Assembly: GCF_033807535.1 (NCBI RefSeq)
Contig: NZ_CP136856.1
Span: forward strand, 3,255,001-3,319,000
DNA length: 64,000 nucleotides
Direction of reading: 5' to 3'
Origin: Oceanisphaera sp. IT1-181
GTDB taxonomy: Bacteria; Pseudomonadota; Gammaproteobacteria; Enterobacterales; Aeromonadaceae
The notes under the pieces were generated by a model. That model did no database searches. It was not told the DNA's origin and saw only the letters and a program-made list of their open reading frames with translations. This document shows positions 1 through 7,540 of the stretch, one piece after another (the first letter of the stretch is position 1; every line of letters starts with the position of its first letter). The position numbers were made by a program, and so were the translations under genes.

Positions 1-162
1 TCTACTCAGCGCTTTTTAAGTTATGCCAGATCACATTTATCACGCTTAGCGCTAACAAGCATTACTCCATACCCCAATTGAGGCTATGCTGTAATCGGTA
101 GTGGGTAACGCCCTACCATATGCATGCTATTTACATTCATCCACTTTGAGATTGGACTGCCG

Positions 163-630
163 ATGAAGTTATCCCATTATCCTGTTTATATTCAGTCTGC
201 CCTTTATGCAGTTGTGCTGGCCGCGATTGGTTATTTTGTTGTTAGCTGGGCTGCGCCTACGCTTTCTCCTGCTATCTGTATGGCTGTTGGTTTGCTGTTA
301 GGAGGATTTTTAGTTCCGTTATTGACTCGTCCTCCGGTGCCGGCGGCTATTCCTACTACTACCTTATATGTCGGTAATCTGCCTTACCGTGCCAACGAAG
401 CTTCGGTAAGATCATTGTTTGAAGAGTTTGGTCAGGTGTTATCGGTACGCTTGATGAAGGATAAGCACACCGGCAAACGCCGTGGCTTTGGTTTTGTGGA
501 AATGCCCAGCGATGCGGCCATGGCAGCACAACAGGCATTGAACGATTCTGAGTTTCAACAACGCACCTTAAAAGTGCGCGAAGCAAATGAACGCAAAGAT
601 GAGGAAGAAGATGCAGAGCCAACCTCTTAA
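163..630 (+). CDS. Membrane-anchored RRM-domain RNA-binding protein
   Basis: A 155-residue protein with two predicted membrane segments at about residues 7-27 and 31-49, followed by a single RNA recognition motif from about residue 60 to 140. The RNP2 motif LYVGNL and the RNP1 motif RRGFGFVEM are both clear. The C-terminal tail is rich in Glu, Asp and Lys. RRM proteins of this small size bind single-stranded RNA. The hydrophobic N-terminus should tether this one to the inner membrane with the RRM in the cytoplasm (inference). I chose the ATG at 163 because it starts directly before the hydrophobic stretch; an upstream ATG at 124 in the same frame would add 13 residues. It stands alone, convergent with murI. 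Specific RNA targets cannot be read from sequence. Confidence 0.85.
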   Translation: MKLSHYPVYIQSALYAVVLAAIGYFVVSWAAPTLSPAICMAVGLLLGGFLVPLLTRPPVPAAIPTTTLYVGNLPYRANEASVRSLFEEFGQVLSVRLMKDKHTGKRRGFGFVEMPSDAAMAAQQALNDSEFQQRTLKVREANERKDEEEDAEPTS

Positions 631-658
631 GTTTGCCTATGCACTTTAACTATCATGC

Positions 659-1489
659 CTAAGGCACAAAGCAGTTAAGTTCGCCAAAGCCTTCTTTACT
701 AAAAGCCCTCGCTTGTTGCAGGGCTTTTTTTGTGAGTTCGGTACAGAATAATATCCCTGCTTTATCTTCTATCTGCACGGGCTTGTTACTACTCGCCAGC
801 GCAGGCTGCAATAACAAACTCCCTACTCGCCGAGCGATGGCTGCTCCTGAGTCAATCAATTTAGTCTGTGGCAAGCATTGGCTGATTTCAAAAGCTAACA
901 GTGGGAAATGAGTACATCCCAGCACTAAGGTGTCGGGTGCTTGCTCACCCAACCAAGGCGCCAGTATTTGCTGTAGTCGTTTTAAGTCAACCGGCTGTCC
1001 TGCTAATTTATCTTCCGCCATTTTTACTAGCTCTGTGGTACCCAGCATGGAGACCTGTAAGTCTGCGGCGAAGCTTTGCACGAGTTCGGCGGTGTAGCGG
1101 CGAGATACGGTGCCAGGTGTGGCCAATAAACCAATGTGTGCTTGTAGGTTTGGATGAGCAAGTTGCCGCTGGCGACTATATTCGGCGGCGGGCTTGATGG
1201 CGGGCACCACCCCCACTACAGGAATTGATAAGCACTGGCGCAAGGCGGGCAGTACATGAGTGCTGGCAGTGTTGCAGGCAATAATGGCGATATCCACCGG
1301 ATAAAGTGCGACGAAGGCACTAAACAATTCTACCACCCGCTCCACTAACCGCGATTCGCTCAGCTCACCGTAGGGAAAGTAGGCGTTATCGAACAGATAA
1401 AGATACTGATGACCGCTAAGTGTTTGGCTAAGTTCGCGGTACACAGACAAGCCGCCCATGCCGGAGTCGAAGATAAGAATGTTTGCCAA
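659..1489 (-). CDS. murI: Glutamate racemase
   Basis: MurI interconverts L- and D-glutamate in the cytoplasm and supplies D-Glu for peptidoglycan. The 276-residue protein has the family DSGMGG start motif near residue 8 and both catalytic cysteine motifs, ACNTAS near residue 71 and GCTHFPLL near residue 191. The start is a TTG codon at 1489 with an upstream AGAAGGGA-like ribosome binding site, and the product lacks the N-terminal extension of the E. coli enzyme. It lies downstream of btuB on the same strand, as in E. coli, where btuB and murI are also neighbours. A hairpin lies between the two genes, so murI may need its own promoter here. Confidence 0.95.
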   Translation of the reverse strand: MANILIFDSGMGGLSVYRELSQTLSGHQYLYLFDNAYFPYGELSESRLVERVVELFSAFVALYPVDIAIIACNTASTHVLPALRQCLSIPVVGVVPAIKPAAEYSRQRQLAHPNLQAHIGLLATPGTVSRRYTAELVQSFAADLQVSMLGTTELVKMAEDKLAGQPVDLKRLQQILAPWLGEQAPDTLVLGCTHFPLLAFEISQCLPQTKLIDSGAAIARRVGSLLLQPALASSNKPVQIEDKAGILFCTELTKKALQQARAFSKEGFGELNCFVP

Positions 1490-1594
1490 CTTTTTTCCCT
1501 TCTATATAAGCAGCCTTGTTGTACAAAGGCCGCCTTTACTGAGCAAGGATCTCCCTCGCTGTGCGGGATCACATCATAACGCCAAAGCTAAAAA

Positions 1595-1623
1595 TGAAAA
1601 AGCCGGCACTGTGGCCGGCTTGA
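1595..1623 (-). terminator. Rho-independent terminator of btuB
   Basis: On the minus strand an AGCCGGC / GCCGGCT stem is followed by TTTTTCATTTTT just after the btuB stop codon. It separates btuB from murI. Confidence 0.7.
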
Positions 1624-1648
1624 TATTGTTCATTAACGCTTAGTTCGA

Positions 1649-3451
1649 TTAGAAGCGGTAATCGGCACCCATGTAGAACTCCATGTCAGGGGCGTCGTAG
1701 CCATCTATTACTTGGTAGTCTTTATCGAACAGATTGTTGATCTTACCGTTCAAGGTCAGTTGCTGCGTTAGTGGGTAACGAGCGCCTATGTTCCAAATTG
1801 TGTAGGAAGGTAGAGTTACATTACCTACGTCTCCACGTTCACCTACATACAGCACCTGTGCAAACAGGTTAGTACTAGCTACATCTATGTCCCCAGTCCA
1901 ACTAGCCTTGCGCTTCGCACGTCGAACTAATTGCTGAGCGGTTTTGATGTCTTTGGCATTGGTGTAGTCATAACTAATAGTGTGATGCACTAATCCGGTG
2001 TCGGCTTTTACTATAAACTCAGCACCTCTAATCAAGGAGTCTGTATTTTCAGTAGAGTTAACGTAACCGCCTTTATAAATAATAAGGTTATCAATTTCAT
2101 TGCGATAAAGATTGAGCTGCCAATCTAGCACATCATAGTCGCCGGTAAAGCCCAGCTCCCAGTTTTGAGACTCTTCTGGCTGCAATTCTATCCCGCTTTT
2201 AGCATATGCAATGTCTCCAAAGCTTGGTGCTTTAAAAGCAGTACCGTAACTTAGCGTCGTTCTATGTTGTGCAGACATAGCCAGTGACAAAGCACCTTGC
2301 CAAGTACCGTGAGTACCATACTGTTCGTTCTCATCAACACGGCCTGTTAGTTCAAGAGTTAGTGGTGACCAAGTATGATAGAGAGAAGTAAATACTCCGG
2401 TGTTGTCACGACTAGGCTGTGCAGAACCTGTAGACTTCGAAAGTTGGCGCTCTTGCTGCCAGTCCATGCCAGCTAATGCGTAGCCTTGCTCAGAGTAGTG
2501 ATGCTGTACTAAACCATCTAGACGAGTAATAGCATTTTCAACATTGCTGTATAAATTGGAATTTCGGCCATCTTCTTTGACCCAGTTTTCATTTTCAAAC
2601 TCACTATAGCTAGCGTTTAATTGGCCAGCTAATTGCTGAGCTTGATAGCTTAAGCCGGTATCAAATTGATAGCTTTTAGTCGCAGAGGTATCAGAAAAGC
2701 TACCATCATAATCAGTATTGCTTTCCCAACCGTTAACGTTAGCGTCCCAAGTCCAAGCTTGATTTAGCTGATGCTCAATACCCAAGGTTAAGTTCTTGCT
2801 ATCGAAGGCATCGCGGTCAGTCTCAGTATTTCCTGGTTGAGGCTGCACATCATAACCACGAGTTTCACGATAGCCGGTGCCTAACTGTAAACGCGTATCT
2901 TCGGTTACCCACTGGTTGATCGACACATCGGCAGCATAGTAATCATTGCTACCGGTAGTCACGCTCAGTTTTGAGTCGTTAACTTGAGAGGTAGTAATGA
3001 TGTTTACAACACCACCGATTGCGCTTGAGCCGTAAATAGCTGCACGTGGCCCACGAATATACTCGATACGCTCGACGTTACTCACCGGCAACCGACTAAA
3101 ATCAAAATTATTATTAACCATTTGCGCCTGAGGACGACCATTAACCAGTACTAACACATGGTCGGATTCAGTACCACGAACAAACAGACTAGATTGCTGG
3201 CCTATTCCGCCATTTTGGCTGCCAAACTGCATACCCGGCAGGGTTTCGAGCAAGTCGACTAACGAGCGCGGCTGGCGACGTTCGATGTCGGCTTTGGTGA
3301 TCACTTCTACGGGCGCGAGTGCACTGGTGAGCGGTTGTTTCACTTTGCTGTAAATGGTGATTTCGGTGGCATCGTCAGCTTGAGGTGTAGAGTTTTGGGC
3401 AAACGCCGCCCATGGCAACAGTGCAACTGCCGCCAGCCATTTCTTAGACAT
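1649..3451 (-). CDS. btuB: TonB-dependent vitamin B12 outer-membrane receptor
   Basis: BtuB imports cobalamins across the outer membrane using TonB energy. The 600-residue protein starts with a signal peptide (about residues 1-18, ending AFA), followed by a TonB-box-like region (ATEITIYSK) and a plug domain with the motifs VDLLETLPGM, VLVLVNGRP and IEYIRGPRAAIYGSSAIGG. A 22-strand-type barrel ends in the terminal aromatic YRF expected of outer-membrane proteins. The length is close to E. coli BtuB. The assignment as the B12 receptor rather than another TonB receptor rests on the cobalamin riboswitch immediately upstream and on the btuB-murI neighbourhood next to trmA. Confidence 0.93.
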   Translation of the reverse strand: MSKKWLAAVALLPWAAFAQNSTPQADDATEITIYSKVKQPLTSALAPVEVITKADIERRQPRSLVDLLETLPGMQFGSQNGGIGQQSSLFVRGTESDHVLVLVNGRPQAQMVNNNFDFSRLPVSNVERIEYIRGPRAAIYGSSAIGGVVNIITTSQVNDSKLSVTTGSNDYYAADVSINQWVTEDTRLQLGTGYRETRGYDVQPQPGNTETDRDAFDSKNLTLGIEHQLNQAWTWDANVNGWESNTDYDGSFSDTSATKSYQFDTGLSYQAQQLAGQLNASYSEFENENWVKEDGRNSNLYSNVENAITRLDGLVQHHYSEQGYALAGMDWQQERQLSKSTGSAQPSRDNTGVFTSLYHTWSPLTLELTGRVDENEQYGTHGTWQGALSLAMSAQHRTTLSYGTAFKAPSFGDIAYAKSGIELQPEESQNWELGFTGDYDVLDWQLNLYRNEIDNLIIYKGGYVNSTENTDSLIRGAEFIVKADTGLVHHTISYDYTNAKDIKTAQQLVRRAKRKASWTGDIDVASTNLFAQVLYVGERGDVGNVTLPSYTIWNIGARYPLTQQLTLNGKINNLFDKDYQVIDGYDAPDMEFYMGADYRF

Positions 3452-3482
3452 GTTATTACTTCCTAGTACGCGTAGTAATTAG

Positions 3483-3680
3483 CAACGGGCCATTCCCGTT
3501 GGCTCTTTGGCAGGTTTTCGGACTTGGAGGCTCGAGCCCTTCGCTCACCTAAACGACGGCTTCCCACCCTCTTTTTGAGTTGGCAGTGCCTGGGCTTCCC
3601 CTTGTCGTGTCGTTCCTCATTACCGCTGCGCGCCAGTTCCGGATTTACACCGGATTCCCGTTTATGCCATTTGGCACCAA
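3483..3680 (-). promoter_or_regulatory. Cobalamin (AdoCbl) riboswitch
   Basis: The minus strand between the btuB promoter and its start codon holds the conserved blocks of the cobalamin riboswitch. The GGGAA-N3-GGTG-N-AAATCC-N4-CTG block is at 3634-3659, and a B12-box-like segment ending ACCTGCC is at 3509-3523. A short perfect hairpin (CAACGGG/CCCGTTG, 3483-3501) follows just before the btuB ribosome binding site. It has no T-run, which suggests control of translation rather than of termination. Binding of adenosylcobalamin would repress btuB. Confidence 0.93.
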
Positions 3681-3689
3681 AGCGCGGGC

Positions 3690-3718
3690 ATTATAGGGAA
3701 AGGCAAGCCAGCTGTATA
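3690..3718 (-). promoter_or_regulatory. Probable btuB promoter
   Basis: A perfect TATAAT -10 box at 3690-3695 (minus strand) lies 17 bp from a weak TATACA -35 box. Transcription would begin just upstream of the riboswitch aptamer. Confidence 0.55.
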
Positions 3719-3886
3719 TGCACATACGGGAGCAAAATGTGCATGCTTCCTTATAAAAATGAATATGCGTTAGGTCTCAAACTTGCTTAATTTACATAGC
3801 AGTAACATCTAGCTATTTGCTAGGCTGCTTTAATCTATAGTTATGGTCTGACGCTGCCGGTGCATGCGTTGCAAGGAGAGAATAAG

Positions 3887-5227
3887 ATGGCAAACCAACC
3901 AAAAGATAACAGTGAGCAGCCTAGCCGAGGCTTACATGAGCTTTACGCAGAAGATCCGATCAAGGCAGATGAACTGGTATGGAGCCGTGAAACCGACGAG
4001 GGCAGTCGCCGTGGCTTTCTCAAACGTGGTGGTCTGCTCGCCATGGCCACCGCCATAGGAGCCAGCATTCCCTTCGCAAAGAATATGCCTGCGGGGCTCA
4101 TTCCCGCTGCCTTTGCCCAGTCTAGCGAACCTTTTTCCCTTCCTGGTAAAGAAGGTCTGACGGTGCTCAACGATCGGCCACTTAACGCCGAAACACCGCC
4201 CCATTTATTGGATGATGAGATTACCCCCGCCAAGCATATGTTTGTGCGCAACAATGGACTGATACCCGATGCCAGCGTGTTGGATCCAGCGAGCTGGACG
4301 CTGGAAATTGCCGGCGAGTCCTGTGAGAAACCCACCACCTTTACCTTAGCCGAGCTCAAGTCGCGCTTTAAGCATTACAGCTATCAGCTAACGCTGGAAT
4401 GTGGTGGTAATGGCCGCAGCGAATTCGCACCTGCTGCCAGTGGTAACCAATGGACCACAGGTGCCGTCGCTAGCCCTAAATTTACTGGGGCAAGGCTGCG
4501 CGACGTATTAGAAGCCTGTGGGATTAAAAAAGACGCAGTTTATATCGGCTATTATGGCGCTGATTTACACCCCAGTGGCGATGCTAGCAAAGCCGCTATC
4601 TCGCGGGGCGTGCCTATGTCTAAAGCATTAGAAGACGAAACCTTGATTGCGTGGGCCATGAACGATGAAGATATGCCGGTGTTAAACGGTCATCCTTTAC
4701 GTTTGGTGTGCGGCGGCTGGCCCGCTTCCACTTCTGGCAAGTGGCTGAAAAAAATCGTGGTCCGCGATAAAATACACGATGGCAATAAAATGGCCTCTCC
4801 TTCTTACCATATGCCTAAATATCCAGTGGCCCCCGGCACACAAGTACCCGATGAAGACATGGAAATTATTAGTTCCATGCCAGTAAGATCGCTGATCACC
4901 TTTCCAAAAACCGGTATCACCCATCAATTGGGCGAGCCTTTGCCCGTGCGTGGCCATGCTTGGGCGGGCGATCTGGAAGTGAGCGACTTTTATGTGTCGA
5001 TAGACTTTGGTACCACTTGGCAAAAAGCCGAGCTGCGGGCACCTGCTAATCGACTCGCTTGGCAGCATTGGCACAGCGAGCTTACTTTTCCTGAAAAAGG
5101 CTATTACGAAGTATGGGCCAGAGCCGTGGACAGTGAAGGACAGGCGCAACCAATGGTAGTTCCTGGTTGGAACCCCAAAGGCTATTTAAACAATGCTTGT
5201 CACCGTATTGCGGTACAGGTTGTATAA
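3887..5227 (+). CDS. Sulfite dehydrogenase molybdopterin subunit (SorA/SoxC-like)
   Basis: This is a periplasmic member of the sulfite oxidase family that would oxidise sulfite to sulfate with a molybdopterin cofactor and hand electrons to a c-type cytochrome. The 446-residue protein starts at ATG 3887 behind an AAGGAGAG site; an in-frame GTG at 3860 lies upstream of that site and is unlikely. A twin-arginine signal (SRRGFLKRGG, about residues 42-51) is preceded by an unusually long N-terminal region. The Mo-ligand cysteine sits in LTLECGGNGR. A C-terminal Mo-co dimerisation domain follows, including the stretch around GHAWAGD. The adjacent monoheme cytochrome gene makes a SorAB-type enzyme the most likely reading. 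Without the other sox genes nearby, SoxCD of the thiosulfate pathway is less likely. Confidence 0.85.
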   Translation: MANQPKDNSEQPSRGLHELYAEDPIKADELVWSRETDEGSRRGFLKRGGLLAMATAIGASIPFAKNMPAGLIPAAFAQSSEPFSLPGKEGLTVLNDRPLNAETPPHLLDDEITPAKHMFVRNNGLIPDASVLDPASWTLEIAGESCEKPTTFTLAELKSRFKHYSYQLTLECGGNGRSEFAPAASGNQWTTGAVASPKFTGARLRDVLEACGIKKDAVYIGYYGADLHPSGDASKAAISRGVPMSKALEDETLIAWAMNDEDMPVLNGHPLRLVCGGWPASTSGKWLKKIVVRDKIHDGNKMASPSYHMPKYPVAPGTQVPDEDMEIISSMPVRSLITFPKTGITHQLGEPLPVRGHAWAGDLEVSDFYVSIDFGTTWQKAELRAPANRLAWQHWHSELTFPEKGYYEVWARAVDSEGQAQPMVVPGWNPKGYLNNACHRIAVQVV

Positions 5228-5239
5228 CAGGAGCACATA

Positions 5240-5602
5240 ATGGCACACCCTATTGCTGTGAGTTTATTATTGCTGGGGCTGTCGGCCACTCCTGCTTTGG
5301 CCGCAGAGCAAGACCCTCAAACCGGCTTTATTATGGCGCCGGGTTGGGAAACGGTACGCAATAATTGCATTGCTTGTCATTCGGCAAGTTTGGTCACCCA
5401 AAACAGTGGTAGCCGTGAACATTGGCTATCTTTGATCCGTTGGATGCAGGAATCTCAAGGATTATGGGCGTTTGATGATAGTACAGAAAAAACGATTCTT
5501 GATTATCTAAGTAGCAATTATGGCCCTAAGGAAGACGCCCGACGGCCATCGTTGCGCGCCGACCAATTACCGGAAAATCCCTATCGCAAGAAGCAGTCTT
5601 AA
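5240..5602 (+). CDS. Monoheme cytochrome c, sulfite dehydrogenase subunit (SorB-like)
   Basis: A 120-residue secreted cytochrome c with a signal peptide (about residues 1-21, ending ALA) and one heme motif, CIACH, near residue 44. The likely axial Met is in the WMQES segment or nearby. It starts 12 bp after the molybdopterin subunit and has a good ribosome binding site (CAGGAG), so the two are co-transcribed. By analogy with SorB it takes electrons from the Mo subunit and passes them to soluble cytochrome c or an oxidase. The C-terminal tail is charged and probably disordered. Confidence 0.85.
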   Translation: MAHPIAVSLLLLGLSATPALAAEQDPQTGFIMAPGWETVRNNCIACHSASLVTQNSGSREHWLSLIRWMQESQGLWAFDDSTEKTILDYLSSNYGPKEDARRPSLRADQLPENPYRKKQS

Positions 5603-5626
5603 CTATTAAGCCTGAGCCATTCAGTG

Positions 5627-6214
5627 TTAATAATTGATGCTGATATAAGGCACTTCTTCTACGTTTAGCCGATGCTTGATGGCAACGGTAAGTACAAAGA
5701 AAAAATTGGCCAGTACATTGGCAAATCGGAGCAGGGTTTCGTCGAAACTCCTGCCCTCTTGCTCTAAACGCACCAGCATACGTACTATTTTCTTACCGGT
5801 GCAACGGCACAAGTGCAGCTGCGGCACGGGCGCTGGCCCTCTGGGTAACACAAACCCCGTCACTCGACCTTCGCTCACTTGCTGATAATAGGTGTAGCGC
5901 GTTTTTAACCATTCGATATCTGCTTCAAAGATCCCATTCTTACCACGCACCGAGCCATTAAGGTTATAAATCAACGGCTGTAATTGCTCTAAATCGGCAC
6001 GAATATCGGCAAATTCTTCCGGCAACATAGAGAGCACAACGCCAATATGGCAGCAGAGTTCGTCGGTGAGTATTTCGTAATCACAAGTAAGTCGGGTTTC
6101 GTAGATAAACGGATAACACCATTCGCGAAGATCGGCAGGCTTAGGGCGGCGCATGGGCTCTACTCTCATATTTAGTTGAATATTTCTGGTTGTCAGTTTG
6201 ACAAAAACAACCAT
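5627..6214 (-). CDS. Divergent PduO-type cobalamin adenosyltransferase homologue
   Basis: The C-terminal two thirds resemble the PduO-type ATP:cob(I)alamin adenosyltransferase family. An FVLPRGP-PQLHLCR segment (about residues 122-138) corresponds to the family's GG-x-LH-x-AR region, and LRFANVLANFFFVL corresponds to the LNRLSDLLF helix. The N-terminal nucleotide-binding loop (TKTGDxGxT type) is not present; the protein instead starts with a basic, unrelated segment. The usual second half of the LH-x-ARTVCRRAER helix is altered to CRCTGKKIVRML. Its position two genes from the B12-regulated btuB supports a cobalamin role, but it may not catalyse adenosylation. Starts at 6214, 6169 and 6154 are all possible, and none has a strong ribosome binding site. 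Confidence 0.65.
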   Translation of the reverse strand: MVVFVKLTTRNIQLNMRVEPMRRPKPADLREWCYPFIYETRLTCDYEILTDELCCHIGVVLSMLPEEFADIRADLEQLQPLIYNLNGSVRGKNGIFEADIEWLKTRYTYYQQVSEGRVTGFVLPRGPAPVPQLHLCRCTGKKIVRMLVRLEQEGRSFDETLLRFANVLANFFFVLTVAIKHRLNVEEVPYISINY

Positions 6215-6297
6215 TCACCGCCAGCAGAGCTTGTGCTTGCACACTTCTGAACAGGAGCGTGCTAGAATTTGCGCTTCGTTTTTAAGAGAGGCACATC

Positions 6298-7416
6298 ATG
6301 AGCACAGTGGTTAACCCGCACACCTATCAGGCCCAGTTAGATGCAAAAATTGCTCAACTGCAGCAGACTTTTGCGCCTTTTAATCCGCCAAGCCTAGATG
6401 TGTTCGCTTCAAAACCTGAGCATTATCGGATGCGCGCCGAGTTTCGTATTTGGCATGATGATGAAGACTTGTATTACATCATGTTTGATCAAGTGACTAA
6501 GCAGAGATACCGCGTCGACCAATTTCCTACCGCCTCTTTGCTGATCAACCAAGCTATGCCAGCCTTGCTGGCGGCTCTTAAGCCGGACGCCGTATTGCGC
6601 CGTAGCTTATTTCAGGTGGATTTTTTATCGTCTTTGAGCGGCGAGCTGGTGATCAGCCTCTTGTATCATCGCCAGTTAGACGATGCTTGGCAGCAAGCCA
6701 TGCAAGAGGTGCGAGAGCAATTACAGCAAGCGGGGATTAATGCCAGCATTATTGGCCGAGCGAAGAAGCAAAAAATCGTGCTCGGACAAGATTACGTCAT
6801 TGAAAAGCTACAGGTGACGACGCAGGCGGGCAAGCAGGAGCTGATTTATCAACAAGTAGAAAACAGCTTTACCCAACCCAATGGCCACATGAATGAGCAG
6901 ATGCTGAGCTGGGCATTAGCCGCCACTCAAGGTGCGAGCGGCGATTTACTGGAATTATATTGCGGTAACGGTAACTTTTCACTGGCTTTGGCGCCTAATT
7001 TTAGGCGCGTGCTGGCCACCGAGATTGCCAGTTCATCGGTAAAATCGGCGCAATATAATATTGCCGCCAATAACATAGATAATGTGACTATTTTGCGGAT
7101 GTCGGCGGAAGAGTTTACTCAAGCCATGCGCGGTGTACGCGAGTTTCGTCGTCTGCGCGGCATTGATCTGAGTAGTTATGACTGCAATACCATATTGGTA
7201 GATCCGCCGCGTTCAGGCTTAGATGAGGAAACCGTGAAGCTGGTGCAAGAATACGACAATATTTTGTATATCTCTTGTAACCCAGACACCTTACAACAAA
7301 ATTTAGCAACCTTGTCGCAGACTCATGAGATTAGCCGTTTTGCGCTGTTTGATCAGTTCCCATATACCCATCATGTAGAAGCAGGGGTGTATCTGACGAG
7401 AAAGCTGCAAGCGTAG
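6298..7416 (+). CDS. trmA: tRNA (uracil-5)-methyltransferase
   Basis: TrmA makes 5-methyluridine at position 54 of tRNAs using S-adenosylmethionine. The 372-residue protein matches the E. coli length (366). The SAM-binding stretch LLELYCGNGNFSLAL is near residue 220, the family motif DPPRSGLDEE is near residue 301, and the catalytic cysteine is in YISCNPDTL near residue 325. The ATG follows an AAGAGAGGC ribosome binding site. It lies beside btuB-murI as in enteric bacteria, but here sorAB and an adenosyltransferase homologue are inserted between them. It is convergent with maeB. Confidence 0.96.
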   Translation: MSTVVNPHTYQAQLDAKIAQLQQTFAPFNPPSLDVFASKPEHYRMRAEFRIWHDDEDLYYIMFDQVTKQRYRVDQFPTASLLINQAMPALLAALKPDAVLRRSLFQVDFLSSLSGELVISLLYHRQLDDAWQQAMQEVREQLQQAGINASIIGRAKKQKIVLGQDYVIEKLQVTTQAGKQELIYQQVENSFTQPNGHMNEQMLSWALAATQGASGDLLELYCGNGNFSLALAPNFRRVLATEIASSSVKSAQYNIAANNIDNVTILRMSAEEFTQAMRGVREFRRLRGIDLSSYDCNTILVDPPRSGLDEETVKLVQEYDNILYISCNPDTLQQNLATLSQTHEISRFALFDQFPYTHHVEAGVYLTRKLQA

Positions 7417-7496
7417 AGCTGTGAGTTAGAAGGAAAACATAATTAGGGTAAAGCGGTCGAATAAATTCAACCCTACATAAATAGAACTGCGCGATC

Positions 7497-7524
7497 AAAA
7501 AAGGGAGCCGAAGCTCCCTTTTTT
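7497..7524. terminator. Bidirectional terminator between trmA and maeB
   Basis: A GGGAGC-CGAA-GCTCCC stem is flanked by six A on the left and six T on the right, so it can end transcription of both convergent genes. Confidence 0.9.
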
Positions 7525-7540
7525 CTATCATGCGTGGAGA

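Noticed and set aside
3524..3790. Plus-strand open frame of 88 codons over the riboswitch
   Set aside because: It is antisense to the conserved cobalamin aptamer and promoter, and its composition reflects RNA structure rather than coding.
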